A stretch of DNA of 64,000 bases, from positions 1 to 64,000 of the IMG/VR virus record IMGVR_UViG_3300020190_000023; one strand, given 5' to 3'. The DNA is from a virus. Both the position numbers and the translations under genes were made by a program. Shown piece by piece: positions 28,008 through 36,335 of the stretch. Within the stretch, counting starts at the first letter, position 1. Every line of letters starts with the position of its first letter. Below the pieces are notes generated by a model. It worked only from the letters and a program-made list of their open reading frames with translations, had not been told where the DNA came from and did not search any database.

Positions 28008-28463
28008 TTATTTGGTAGTTTTGTTAAATACTTTTTTACAAAGTCTATAGTCTTTATTAGTTTTTCTTGTACCACAAGCTTGTTCTAAAGTTGTTGCCCC
28101 CGCAACAGGTGCCGCTGAGAATGTTGTAGTGGTAGCCGCGGCAGGTGTAGTAGGTGTAGTAGGGGTTGTTGGTGTAGTAGGTGTAGTAGGGGTTGTTGGT
28201 GTAGTAGGTGTAGTAGGGGTTGTTGGTGTTGCAGGTGTCGTAGGTGTTGCGGTTTTATTGGTCGCCGCCGCTGATGAACCTCCACCTAATTTTGCGATAA
28301 TAGATGAGATTGTTTTAGGTCCTGCCACACCATCCGCAGTTAAACCTAAAGATTTTTGTATTGCCATAATATCGTCTTTAGCAGCCTCATTTAAAAATGA
28401 TTTACTACCGTGTTTTAAAAGAATACTTCTTTTTTCTTCTTCAGTTATAATTAATCTTTTCAT
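28008..28463 (-). CDS. Peptidoglycan-binding-domain protein with TTP repeat
   Basis: The 151-residue protein begins MKRLIITEEEKRSILLKHG. The PG_binding_1-like motif (IMAIQKSLGLTADGVAGPKT) follows at ~32-58. A (TTP)n repeat spans ~72-110, and the C-terminal domain contains ACGTRKTNKDYRLCKKVF with two Cys. The domain order is leader, binding domain, rigid linker, C-terminal cap. Confidence 0.65.
   Translation of the reverse strand: MKRLIITEEEKRSILLKHGSKSFLNEAAKDDIMAIQKSLGLTADGVAGPKTISSIIAKLGGGSSAAATNKTATPTTPATPTTPTTPTTPTTPTTPTTPTTPTTPTTPAAATTTTFSAAPVAGATTLEQACGTRKTNKDYRLCKKVFNKTTK
28133..28250 (-). repeat. (Thr-Thr-Pro)n coding repeat
   Basis: The plus strand shows gttgttggtgtagtaggtgt-like units repeated in tandem. 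They encode TTP triplets within the 28008-28463 protein; copy number is likely unstable. Confidence 0.8.
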
Positions 28464-28484
28464 GATTATATTTTTCTTAATTTA

Positions 28485-29504
28485 TTAAATTCCTAATTTA
28501 GTTCTAACTGCCTTAGCAGTCACATCATCAAACACACCTGTTTCCGCAACTCCAACAAGTTTTTGGACTTGTTTTACATTGGATTGAGCCACAGGACTTG
28601 GTGTTTTAGTTGCGGTTTTACCTGTTGTTGAGGTTTTACTTGATGTAGAAGTTTTACTTGAGGTTGTTGGGGTTACTGTTGAGCCAGGACATGTATACGA
28701 TTTCATAGTACCATCAGGAGCTTTATATCTTCCGTTGTCATAATAAACAGAACCACCGATTGTGATTGCATAACTACCATTAGACATTTTACCTGGTTTA
28801 GCGTCCTTATTGTTAAGGATACATTTATATTTAGCCCACGAAGGTTGCCATTTAACCATAGACGCAATCATCGCGGCTTTAGCACTTCTTGAAATTGCTC
28901 CGAACATACCTCCTCCTGAAGATTTTCCTGCTCCAAGTTCTTCTGATTTTCTTTTAGCTGCTAATAATGGTTGGTATACATATTTATTCCATTCACTATC
29001 ACTATCGATATCACCATCTAAATCACCTAATAATGTACTACCAGGGTAATTTTCAGCATATCTTTTATTAACCGCACATAAATCAGGAATTGTTGCGATT
29101 TGTCCTAATGCCGATTTAATAGCATCTTCATCGGTACCCCATCCATCAATTGCGGTTCTCACTTGTTTTGAGATACTATCGAGAGTTCCTCCGTTCATTG
29201 TTGATTTACCCATACCTGAAGCATTACAAGCGTCAAATATTTTTTTAACACCATTATAAGACCCTGCAGATGAATTAACATAAGCCAAAGCGGCTCCCAC
29301 AACACCACCTAAAGCAAGTCCTGTCGCTACCGCTCCCGCATCAGCTTCATCTAATTCAGAATATTCATACATATCTGATTTACCACATCCCTCACACATT
29401 CTATTATCCATGTCTTCGGTTATGTATTGTTTTCTTGTGGCACTCTTATGAAGTTTTAAAATTCTTTCTTTTTCTTCTTCATTTAGAAAATACAATTTTT
29501 TCAT
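28485..29504 (-). CDS. Annexin-like plus peptidoglycan-binding protein
   Basis: This protein (339 residues) starts with the leader MKKLYFLNEEEKERILKLHK. A Cys pair (MCEGCGKSDMYEY) comes next, then a Gly/Ala hydrophobic segment (ALGGVVGAALAYV) at ~60-80. Residues ~115-180 read AIDGWGTDEDAIKSALGQI and AVNKRYAENYPGSTLLGDL, closely matching the annexin repeat (GxGTDE, Ca/phospholipid site). The C-terminus contains a Thr/Ser linker and a PG_binding_1-like motif (VKQVQKLVGVAETGVFDDVT). Annexin repeats occur sporadically in bacteria; membrane attachment of the virion or ejected protein is inference. Confidence 0.65.
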   Translation of the reverse strand: MKKLYFLNEEEKERILKLHKSATRKQYITEDMDNRMCEGCGKSDMYEYSELDEADAGAVATGLALGGVVGAALAYVNSSAGSYNGVKKIFDACNASGMGKSTMNGGTLDSISKQVRTAIDGWGTDEDAIKSALGQIATIPDLCAVNKRYAENYPGSTLLGDLDGDIDSDSEWNKYVYQPLLAAKRKSEELGAGKSSGGGMFGAISRSAKAAMIASMVKWQPSWAKYKCILNNKDAKPGKMSNGSYAITIGGSVYYDNGRYKAPDGTMKSYTCPGSTVTPTTSSKTSTSSKTSTTGKTATKTPSPVAQSNVKQVQKLVGVAETGVFDDVTAKAVRTKLGI

Positions 29505-29521
29505 AATTACATTGTTTATAA

Positions 29522-29529
29522 ATAAATAT
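29522..29529 (-). promoter_or_regulatory. ATATTTAT late promoter box
   Basis: The box is 17 nt upstream of the ATG at 29504. It probably drives the set of three peptidoglycan-binding-domain genes to 27502. Confidence 0.45.
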
Positions 29530-29567
29530 CTTATTAGTTAAAAAAAAACATTTAGAATTCATTATCT

Positions 29568-29594
29568 AAAAAGAAAAGTGGGTTTCCCCACTTT
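29568..29594 (-). terminator. Intrinsic terminator
   Basis: An AAAGTGGG / CCCACTTT stem with a four-nt GAAA-type loop is followed on the minus strand by a T-rich run, just after the 29593 stop. Confidence 0.75.
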
Positions 29595-29875
29595 ACCTAA
29601 TTATTTTTTTCATTGTCCCGTCTTCATACACCTCAAAAATTAAACCCTATAGGTAATAAAGCGGATGATACATTATCATCTAAAAAACCTGCGGTACTAT
29701 TAGGTAATGTTCCTGAATACGCGGTATTATTCCAATTGGTAAAATTATCATAATTAACACCACCTGTTATTGGTGTATATGTTCCACTTGATGATGAGAA
29801 AGAATACCTACCTGATACTTGTCCTACAGTTACAAATGACATTAAAAAAACTAATATCATTAATATAAACTTCAT
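29593..29875 (-). pseudogene. Truncated, frameshifted T9SS-cargo-like remnant
   Basis: An N-terminal signal peptide (MKFILMILVFLMSFVTVGQV) is followed by YSFSSSSGTYTPITGG and DDNVSSALLPIGFNF, the usual opening of Bacteroidota secreted proteins with T9SS sorting domains. The frame then stops after 80 codons (29633) in a run of five T. Removing one T would continue as EVYEDGTMKKIIR and stop at 29593. It looks like a secretory gene with a large internal deletion and a homopolymer frameshift. The functional status is uncertain; a sequencing error in the T run would give an intact 95-residue protein. Confidence 0.5.
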
Positions 29876-29904
29876 AGTTATTTTTTTTAAGATTATTGTA
29901 ATTT

Positions 29905-29912
29905 ATAAATAT
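29905..29912 (-). promoter_or_regulatory. ATATTTAT late promoter box
   Basis: The box is 29 nt upstream of the 29875 start of the remnant gene. Confidence 0.35.
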
Positions 29913-30002
29913 TCTAAATTAAATTAATAATAAGTATAAACACTTAATAAGTTTTATTAATTTTTAGTTAAATGAGCAAAGTATCAATTTAAATTATCAA
30001 AC

Positions 30003-30036
30003 AAAAAAAAAGGTCAGATTTATCTGACCTTTTTCT
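30003..30036. terminator. Bidirectional terminator after major capsid gene
   Basis: A perfect 12-bp stem (AAAAAGGTCAGA with TCTGACCTTTTT) and a TTTA loop lie 18 nt past the capsid stop. Confidence 0.9.
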
Positions 30037-30053
30037 TATTTTTAAGATTTTGA

Positions 30054-31934
30054 TTATCTCAATTCTCTTAAGTCGAATGTACGGATACCATCAACAGTTA
30101 CTCTACCATAGAAACGGTTGTTAACCATTTTCTTAGCGTATCTTGTCATAATACCTTTGATAGGTGTAAAGTTGAATGGGTTATACATTGTAGGTGTTAA
30201 TTGTAGAGGTACATACGGTGCGTAGATGTAACCTGTGTCTAACAATGACGTTCCCTTGTGACCAATTAAGATTTGGTTTGGTGGGAAGTAAGGGTCACGG
30301 TAAACTTGGTAACGACCTGATAATGTACCAACTCTTTCAATACCCATGTTGTATTGGTCTTGCTCAGGAGACGCGTTAGATACGTGGAAGTATTCTAAAT
30401 CATCAAAAATCGCAGAAACCTCAGAAGATACAACAATCCAGTTAGCTCCACCTCTTAAAGTAGATTTGTGGATTTGTGCTGACAATTGGTTGATTGCAGT
30501 AATCAATGTTTGGTTCCAGTCTTTTTGTGTATACGCAGTAGTAGCGTTGATTCTTCTCCATCCGTTGTAATCCCAACGTAAGTTCCAAGCCGCACCTTTT
30601 CTAAGGTCTCTTAAGATTTCACGGTCGATTTCTGCCGCAACTTGTTCAGATAATAAAGCCGTTAATTCAGCTTCAGCATCGATGTTGTGGAATGCCGCTA
30701 CGTCTTGAGCCAATTCAGGTGACCATTGTGCTCTTAATTTTCTTTCAGTTACAGAAACTGTTACAGACTCAAGGTCGAAAGAAACCTCACCGATTTTGTC
30801 TTCGAATTCAAGTTCTTTGTAACGTCTAAATACTGCAGTGAAGTCATTAAGACCTAATGTATCGATTGTAGTACCTGTGTAACCATCTAAAGATGTTGCG
30901 TTACAGTTAGCACATACAGGACAAGAAAGGTCAACTTCTAAAAAGATACATCCATCAGGAGTACAAATATCATTAAAGTATCCACCATTTCCTTCTGTAG
31001 GCCAAGATGCTTGTGCTCTTGTTGATAAATTAGAAACAATTCCTTGTCCATATTGTTGTGTAACTACACGGAACAATAAAGAATTTGGTATAGTTTTAGC
31101 GTCGTCAGCAAAAACAACATTACATGGTGAATCATCATCTGTGAAATTTTCGTTAGCGAATACTCTTAAGTCTGCTAAGAATGATTCAGTATCATACTCA
31201 TTTCCATCAGGTCCGATTAATTTACCATTACCTGTGTTAGCAAAACCACACATTTTAACGATTACTTTTCTTACGTTTTCGCCATTGTATTGACCATCAG
31301 CGTCAACTAAGTTAGAACCATTCCAAACTTGTACGTCTGTAGTTGCAGTAATCGCCGACCACTGACCTTTAGAGTAATCAAATAATCCTGGAGGGTCTAA
31401 TTGACCTTCATTACCTTCATAGAATAAATCGTAAAGATTTTTCTTGTAAGTAGGATTGTAATTAGACGCAGTACCTGTAGTATAACCTTGACCAGCTTTA
31501 GCTTGGTCAGCAGTTAAACCGTTTACTGCTCCAACAGGACCGTAATGTTCTCCTGAACCACCTGAATAAGTCGCCGCATCATAACTACCATCTTTATACC
31601 CTTGGATTTTAGGTACGAAGTAGAATAATTTACCGATAGGTAAGTTCATAGCTTGTACAGACACGATGTCGTTAGCTAATAATTTAGAGAATACACGTCT
31701 AACGATTGGGAAAACAACAGTTTCAAATGAACCTGAAGAACCGTCAGAAGTTGCCTCATTAATTAGGTGAGACGCTTGGTTCTCATATAACTGAGCTACG
31801 TTCTCTTTTAAATGTCCTCTTAGACCTTCTAGGAATCCTAATCTATCCCATTTGTTAATTGTATCTTCTTTGATAACTTTAAGGTGCTTAAGACCGATGT
31901 TACCAACAAGACCTGATTCTAATAATGCTCCCAT
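30054..31934 (-). CDS. gp23: Major capsid protein (T4 gp23-like)
   Basis: This 626-residue protein forms the head shell. The gp23 pattern is clear: an N-terminal helical prodomain (LRGHLKENVAQLYENQASHL followed by INEA, a likely gp21 cleavage site near residue 64), then FPIVRRVFSKLLANDIVSVQ and PIGKLFYFVPKIQGY. The C-terminal half has FEDKIGEVSFDLESVTVSVT and RKLRAQWSPELAQDVAAFH as in gp23. It is ~100 residues longer than T4 gp23, owing to a middle insertion with a CPVCANC Cys cluster. A long A-rich leader and terminator flank it. Confidence 0.95.
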   Translation of the reverse strand: MGALLESGLVGNIGLKHLKVIKEDTINKWDRLGFLEGLRGHLKENVAQLYENQASHLINEATSDGSSGSFETVVFPIVRRVFSKLLANDIVSVQAMNLPIGKLFYFVPKIQGYKDGSYDAATYSGGSGEHYGPVGAVNGLTADQAKAGQGYTTGTASNYNPTYKKNLYDLFYEGNEGQLDPPGLFDYSKGQWSAITATTDVQVWNGSNLVDADGQYNGENVRKVIVKMCGFANTGNGKLIGPDGNEYDTESFLADLRVFANENFTDDDSPCNVVFADDAKTIPNSLLFRVVTQQYGQGIVSNLSTRAQASWPTEGNGGYFNDICTPDGCIFLEVDLSCPVCANCNATSLDGYTGTTIDTLGLNDFTAVFRRYKELEFEDKIGEVSFDLESVTVSVTERKLRAQWSPELAQDVAAFHNIDAEAELTALLSEQVAAEIDREILRDLRKGAAWNLRWDYNGWRRINATTAYTQKDWNQTLITAINQLSAQIHKSTLRGGANWIVVSSEVSAIFDDLEYFHVSNASPEQDQYNMGIERVGTLSGRYQVYRDPYFPPNQILIGHKGTSLLDTGYIYAPYVPLQLTPTMYNPFNFTPIKGIMTRYAKKMVNNRFYGRVTVDGIRTFDLRELR

Positions 31935-31977
31935 TTTTTTTGGTTTTTTATTTGCTTTTTTGTTTATTTATTTTTTA

Positions 31978-33711
31978 TTATCTTAATTTTGACATTAAGT
32001 CTTTCATTCTTAAGAATTGTGGATTTTCATATGTCTTAGACTCAATCAAGTTAACCGCTGAACCTGTAGAAGGAGTTTTTTCAATTACTCTTTCAAATGA
32101 TTCGTTGATTGGTGATTGGTTTGATGACACAGATAATTCATCCTTAACTTGGTGATATAAATTCTTAGACTCTTTAATAGTTTCTACAGAATCAAATCTT
32201 CTTAATATATTTATTTTTTCTTGTTTAGACGTTGAGTGTTCTGTAAACAAACGTGTAGCGTAAGCCAAGTTTGAGTTAAACACCGCAACCTCATTCAATT
32301 TATTTCTGAAGATATTTAATGCTTTTCTGTATTCTTCATTTTTTTCTCTAAGGATTTGTATTTCTCTCGCGTCAACGTTTTCAAACGTAAGGTTTCTATT
32401 AGGAGTGATTCCTTTTCTAAGCCCTCTTCCTGATTTAGAACCATTACCATATGTACGTGCCGCTTCTTTTGCTTCAAACTTTTTAGGTTTAACTCTAAAT
32501 TCTCCATCCATTTGACCATTATCTTTGTCAGCGTCAAACTTAGATGCTTTTTTAGCGTTTCCAAATCCAATTCCTTTACCACCGTAACCTTGTTTTTTCA
32601 CACGTAAGTTTTGGTTAGGTTTGCCATCATAAGAAAATTTAGGTTTACCCATTCCGACTCCAGGTATTTTACGTGACATTTTTTTACTTTCCATTACAGG
32701 TTCTTCCATATCTTCATCAATACCTAATCCTCCTGATATTCCTCCTGCTAAAGCACCACCCCAAGACCATTCTTCAAGTTCATCATAATCTCCATCTTTA
32801 TAGTCATCCGTAGTGTCATATTCATCTTCATCTTCACCACGTCTACCAAAATGGTATTTTAAATCACGATATCTAGAGTGGCCCCGTTCAGAAAGTTCAG
32901 GTTCTTCTCCATCAAATTCAATTTCGTAAACGATATCATCGTTATCCTCACCTAATTGGTCAGCACCTTCGTCTCCGTACATTTTGTTCATATCAATACT
33001 ATCGAAATCATCTTCATCTAAGGCACCCATATTTGCTTCATCGTCATAATCTTCGCGAACGGCAGCGTAAACACCTTCGTCCATACCACCAAGTCCAACA
33101 AAGTCAGAAGTGTCATCATAGTCAGAATCTTCAGAATATTCATCTTCAACACCAAAAACTCTTTCAACAAGAGCATCGATATCTTCATTATTCATTCCAT
33201 CTGTCGACCAATCTTCTTCATTCATATCACCTAATTCAGAGTATTCGTTCAGATAATCTTCTTCTTCAATGTTTTCACCTACTATCATATATTCTTTGTT
33301 TGTTTCGTTATCTTTTAAGTTTATGTTCCCATTAGGGTCTTTAGTAACCACTATTTGGTCTTCAGGTCCAAGTAATTGAAACACTTTAAGAACTTCAGAA
33401 CTAGGTTGACCTGTTAAGTCAATTACATCTTCAGAATCCGCATCTACATCAACGTCAATGTCTTCATCACCTAAGTCGTTATCTGTATCCATATCATCTT
33501 CGGCATCCATATCAATGTCTGCGTCATCTTCAATGTCAACATCTGTTTCAACCTCATCTTCATCTTGTTCAGATAGAGATTCTTTTACTAAATCTTTGAT
33601 TTCTTGCTTCATCGTTGATGCAAGTATTCCTTTTGCATTTTCGGCAACCGCCTCTTCCAAATTCTTCATTTGGATGATTGCTTCTTCTACTAATGATTTT
33701 TCTTTTGCCAT
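31978..33711 (-). CDS. gp22: Acidic prohead core scaffold (gp22-like)
   Basis: The 577-residue protein lies directly upstream of the capsid gene. An N-terminal helix (EEAIIQMKNLEEAVAENAKG) is followed by a very acidic stretch at ~48-95 (Asp/Glu/Met-rich) and a long low-complexity acidic middle. A basic segment follows (SKKMSRKIPGVGMGKPK). The helical C-terminal third reads REKNEEYRKALNIFRNKLNE and FTEHSTSKQEKINILRRFD. Composition, size and position match the scaffold core of T4-like phages, degraded by gp21 after assembly. It is much longer than T4 gp22 (269 residues). Confidence 0.75.
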   Translation of the reverse strand: MAKEKSLVEEAIIQMKNLEEAVAENAKGILASTMKQEIKDLVKESLSEQDEDEVETDVDIEDDADIDMDAEDDMDTDNDLGDEDIDVDVDADSEDVIDLTGQPSSEVLKVFQLLGPEDQIVVTKDPNGNINLKDNETNKEYMIVGENIEEEDYLNEYSELGDMNEEDWSTDGMNNEDIDALVERVFGVEDEYSEDSDYDDTSDFVGLGGMDEGVYAAVREDYDDEANMGALDEDDFDSIDMNKMYGDEGADQLGEDNDDIVYEIEFDGEEPELSERGHSRYRDLKYHFGRRGEDEDEYDTTDDYKDGDYDELEEWSWGGALAGGISGGLGIDEDMEEPVMESKKMSRKIPGVGMGKPKFSYDGKPNQNLRVKKQGYGGKGIGFGNAKKASKFDADKDNGQMDGEFRVKPKKFEAKEAARTYGNGSKSGRGLRKGITPNRNLTFENVDAREIQILREKNEEYRKALNIFRNKLNEVAVFNSNLAYATRLFTEHSTSKQEKINILRRFDSVETIKESKNLYHQVKDELSVSSNQSPINESFERVIEKTPSTGSAVNLIESKTYENPQFLRMKDLMSKLR

Positions 33712-33732
33712 TTTGCGTTTTTTATTTTTATA

Positions 33733-33740
33733 ATAAATAT
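33733..33740 (-). promoter_or_regulatory. ATATTTAT late promoter box
   Basis: The box is 21 nt upstream of the scaffold start at 33711. Confidence 0.45.
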
Positions 33741-33824
33741 TACCAATTGTTAAAAAAGTTTTATTTTTAACTGTTTCAACAATTAGTTTTTATATTCCAT
33801 AAATATTTCTATTTTTGACAAAAA

Positions 33825-33853
33825 ACAAAAAGGAGGTCTATTGACCCCCTTTT
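33825..33853. terminator. Terminator after the 33882 gene
   Basis: An AAAAGGAGGTC / GACCCCCTTTT stem (one mismatch) with a TATT loop ends the leftward protease-gene transcript. Confidence 0.75.
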
Positions 33854-33881
33854 CTATGTTAATTAAACTATTGAAATCTAA

Positions 33882-34091
33882 TTATTCTATCACCTCATCT
33901 ATTTTACTTTCAACAATAGCGGTTATTCGCCAATCTTGTGTATAATGCTCAAACACCTTAGTAATTTTAGCTTCAACATCAGTTGGGTTATAACCCTTAA
34001 CTAACTTTTCTTCTTTTTGTTTTTTTACTTTACCTGATTCTGAATCTACCATATCAATGGTAACTCGGGCAATGAAATATTTTTCGTCCAT
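33882..34091 (-). CDS. DUF4494-like small protein
   Basis: The 69-residue protein (YFIARVTIDMVDSESGKVKK, then VKGYNPTDVEAKITKVFEHY) has the strand, Gly-Tyr-x-x-x-Ala/Val-Glu and helix pattern of the small Bacteroidota DUF4494 family. It lies between the protease and scaffold genes. Function is unknown. Confidence 0.55.
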   Translation of the reverse strand: MDEKYFIARVTIDMVDSESGKVKKQKEEKLVKGYNPTDVEAKITKVFEHYTQDWRITAIVESKIDEVIE

Positions 34092-34103
34092 AAATAAATT
34101 TTT

Positions 34104-34829
34104 TTAGTATCCTAAATAATCGGATAACTTTCTCATTAAGTCAAGTGATTTATTTCCTGACTGTCCAACATTTCTTTCAATTGACATTTTTTTCTCCTCA
34201 TCAAGATTTTCCTCGAAATTATTTTTGTCTTCAGGATTTAAAAATAAATAAGCCCCAGGTGTTGATGGTGACGAAACTAAATCAAAACAAATCAATTCAA
34301 AATCATCCTGCACTTCATTTTGTTCCCCAACCTTTTTTAATGAACCTACCCCACGAGAAGAAATACCAAGAGTTACCCCTTGTCTTAAATAGTTTGCCGC
34401 TAAATCACCTTTTGTGGAACACACACCTCTTTCATGAAATCCTGGGCTTGTAAGTAATTTTAATTTACCCATTAATATTGGTCCATCCCACCATACATCA
34501 GTTATAATATGAGATACTCTATCTAAGTCTATAAGAGAAGATTCAGGGTGATTCAATTCAGATAATGATGTCCCCTTTTCAATCATTTTTTTGTAATTAT
34601 CAGCTTCTCTTTTTAAAATCCTTTCAGGGTAAATTCTACCGTTCCTATTTGGTGTATTATATTTTTGTAATACTGCATAAAATTCAAAAGGTTTTGTATG
34701 GTCCATGAAATTTTTGGATTCTCTGATTAGTTCAGAATTATACTTATCTTTAGGATTAATAAATCCTGCGTCATATTCGATAAGAATTCCTTTACCTACT
34801 TGGCCTGGTTGTATTATTTGTAAACTCAT
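34104..34829 (-). CDS. gp21: Prohead maturation protease (gp21-like)
   Basis: I chose the ATG of MSLQIIQPGQ (241 residues); a TTG two codons upstream is possible. The herpesvirus/T4-type serine protease signature is visible: His in TSLSELNHPESS, nucleophile Ser in GVTLGISSRGVGS, and a further conserved strand ELICFDLVSSPSTPGAY. It cleaves scaffold and capsid N-termini after assembly. The location between portal-side genes and the scaffold/capsid pair matches T4. Confidence 0.9.
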   Translation of the reverse strand: MSLQIIQPGQVGKGILIEYDAGFINPKDKYNSELIRESKNFMDHTKPFEFYAVLQKYNTPNRNGRIYPERILKREADNYKKMIEKGTSLSELNHPESSLIDLDRVSHIITDVWWDGPILMGKLKLLTSPGFHERGVCSTKGDLAANYLRQGVTLGISSRGVGSLKKVGEQNEVQDDFELICFDLVSSPSTPGAYLFLNPEDKNNFEENLDEEKKMSIERNVGQSGNKSLDLMRKLSDYLGY

Positions 34830-34843
34830 TGTCAATTTTAATT

Positions 34844-34851
34844 ATAAATAT
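34844..34851 (-). promoter_or_regulatory. ATATTTAT late promoter box
   Basis: The box is 14 nt upstream of the protease start at 34829. Confidence 0.45.
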
Positions 34852-34865
34852 TGAAGTATTTGAGT

Positions 34866-35312
34866 TTATACTTTTACTTTATCTTTTTTGCTTAAATAAT
34901 AGGTGAAATACCTACTCTCTAAAAATCCTTTTTGGAAAACGTCTCGGGATAATTTTTTTAGTGAACCTCTTAAACTATTTGATTTAAAATCAATACCTTC
35001 TTCCTTTAAGTATAAATTTATTTCAAGGTTAAGAAATGATTTTTTTCCTAATGTTAACCCACTCGACCTTAAATCTAAATCAACAATAAATTTATCATCA
35101 AAGATTGATTTATCTAATGAATCTAACACAACATGTTTTATTGTTCTACTTAGATTTTGTACGACTCGACTCCAATTTTCCGAGTCTATAATTGGTTCTA
35201 CCCATGTTTGAATGTTTAAATACAGTGACCTTAGATTAAATGAGTCCACTGTACCATAAATAACTTTGGCAGTTCTGAACCCTGCGATTTTTGAGGTTTT
35301 CCCCTTTTTCAT
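34866..35312 (-). CDS. Unknown head-module protein
   Basis: A 148-residue protein with a basic start (MKKGKTSKIAGFRTAKVIYG) and a beta-rich body (FIVDLDLRSSGLTLGKKSFL, NLEINLYLKEEGIDF). It lies between the portal region and the protease and is transcribed divergently from the bS21 gene. No family was recognised; a head or neck role is suggested only by position. Confidence 0.6.
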   Translation of the reverse strand: MKKGKTSKIAGFRTAKVIYGTVDSFNLRSLYLNIQTWVEPIIDSENWSRVVQNLSRTIKHVVLDSLDKSIFDDKFIVDLDLRSSGLTLGKKSFLNLEINLYLKEEGIDFKSNSLRGSLKKLSRDVFQKGFLESRYFTYYLSKKDKVKV

Positions 35313-35352
35313 TAAATTCCATATTTTTAAGTTTATTTTTCAAAAAAATAAG

Positions 35353-35360
35353 TATATTTG
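35353..35360 (+). promoter_or_regulatory. Host-type -7 box (TATATTTG) before bS21 gene
   Basis: TATATTTG matches the Bacteroidota -7 consensus TAnnTTTG and lies 44 nt before the ATG. A TTTG -33 element at the expected distance is not clear. Confidence 0.4.
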
Positions 35361-35404
35361 TATCAATAGTCAAAAAAAGAAAATTTTTAAGATATATGTA
35401 GTAT

Positions 35405-35599
35405 ATGATAATAGTTAAAGTGGATAATAAAAACTCAATAGAGAAAGCTCTAAAACAATACAAAAGTAAAATTATTAAGATAAGACAAATGTCTGAATTA
35501 AATAATAGAAAAACTTTTATAAAGAAATCAGTTATAAAAAGACAGGAACTTCAAAAAGCTAAATACGTACAACAAAAATTTAAATCTAATTTAGATTAA
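35405..35599 (+). CDS. rpsU: Ribosomal protein bS21
   Basis: The protein has 64 residues, the normal length for bS21. It reads MIIVKVDNKNSIEKALKQYK, then KIRQMSELNNRKTFIKKSVI and KRQELQKAKYVQQKFKSN. That is the start-helix-helix plan of bS21 with the conserved ALK.YK, R..F.K.S..KR and YVQQ positions of Bacteroidota members. It is the only plus-strand gene inside the minus-strand head module and has its own promoter-like box. bS21 binds the 30S platform beside the anti-Shine-Dalgarno end of 16S rRNA. A phage copy could replace the host protein and favour phage mRNAs. Confidence 0.85.
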   Translation: MIIVKVDNKNSIEKALKQYKSKIIKIRQMSELNNRKTFIKKSVIKRQELQKAKYVQQKFKSNLD

Positions 35600-36312
35600 A
35601 GATTTTCTTTTAGTTTTTTCAGTTTGAATAGTGTAAACTTGTTACATTTTTCTGATGATACTCTCTCGATAGTTTCGTTTATTCGGGATAATGTTTCCGA
35701 ATCGGAACCTTTTTTAAGATTTGATAATTTATTAATTACCTGATTTTTAACCTCATTAAAATCATTATTTAGAGATGAATCGTCAGTGTTTAAAAAATCA
35801 ATTAATTCTTTCTTTTCAGATTCATTTAAACTTTCAACGTAACTAGAAATTGTTTTATTTGCTATTCCAACCATAGTACTTAATGGTAGATGAACATATT
35901 CTTTTTGTATAGGTTTTGGTTTTGTTAACGATTCTTTAATTATTTTTTTACTTTTTATTTTAGATTCAATTGTTAAAACATCAGTGGAAAATAAACTATC
36001 AATTTCAGGATAGTCGTTGTTTGAATTGACGTTACTTACCCAATTTTTTAATCTTAAAATATCTTTTTCTTTAACTTTATTAATTGTGTTTTCGTAAATG
36101 GTTATACATTCATTTATATAATCATTTGCAAGGATATCATTTAACCCTCTTTTATAATTTAATTCGTCATAAAGATAAAATAATTTACTAATGTTTTTAT
36201 TCTCTAAAACATATACTTTAAATCTTTTCAATTCTTCTTTAAAAGTATCATTTGAGTACGACTCAACTAATACTTTTTCTATCTTTGATTTTAATAATCC
36301 AAACTTAACCAT
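35596..36312 (-). CDS. Unknown helical protein
   Basis: I chose the ATG of MVKFGLLKSKIEKVLVESY (238 residues), which follows an ATATTTAT box; an upstream start would overlap the portal gene. It is almost wholly helical and charged, with KKIIKESL and a C-terminal LSRINETIERVSSEKCN. It sits next to the portal gene and has no recognisable family. Its 3' end overlaps the bS21 gene by 4 nt. Confidence 0.6.
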   Translation of the reverse strand: MVKFGLLKSKIEKVLVESYSNDTFKEELKRFKVYVLENKNISKLFYLYDELNYKRGLNDILANDYINECITIYENTINKVKEKDILRLKNWVSNVNSNNDYPEIDSLFSTDVLTIESKIKSKKIIKESLTKPKPIQKEYVHLPLSTMVGIANKTISSYVESLNESEKKELIDFLNTDDSSLNNDFNEVKNQVINKLSNLKKGSDSETLSRINETIERVSSEKCNKFTLFKLKKLKENL

Positions 36313-36327
36313 CTTGTATTTTTTATT

Positions 36328-36335
36328 ATAAATAT
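36328..36335 (-). promoter_or_regulatory. ATATTTAT late promoter box
   Basis: The box is 15 nt upstream of the 36312 ATG, overlapping the end of the portal gene. Confidence 0.45.

Noticed and set aside
28129-28488. Plus-strand VVGV-repeat frame of 119 codons.
   Set aside because: It is the antisense of the TTP repeat in the 28008-28463 gene, which has a leader, a PG-binding motif and a good start.
33033-33733. Plus-strand frames of His/Gln and Ser-rich composition opposite the scaffold gene.
   Set aside because: They are shadows of the acidic repeats of the gp22-like gene.
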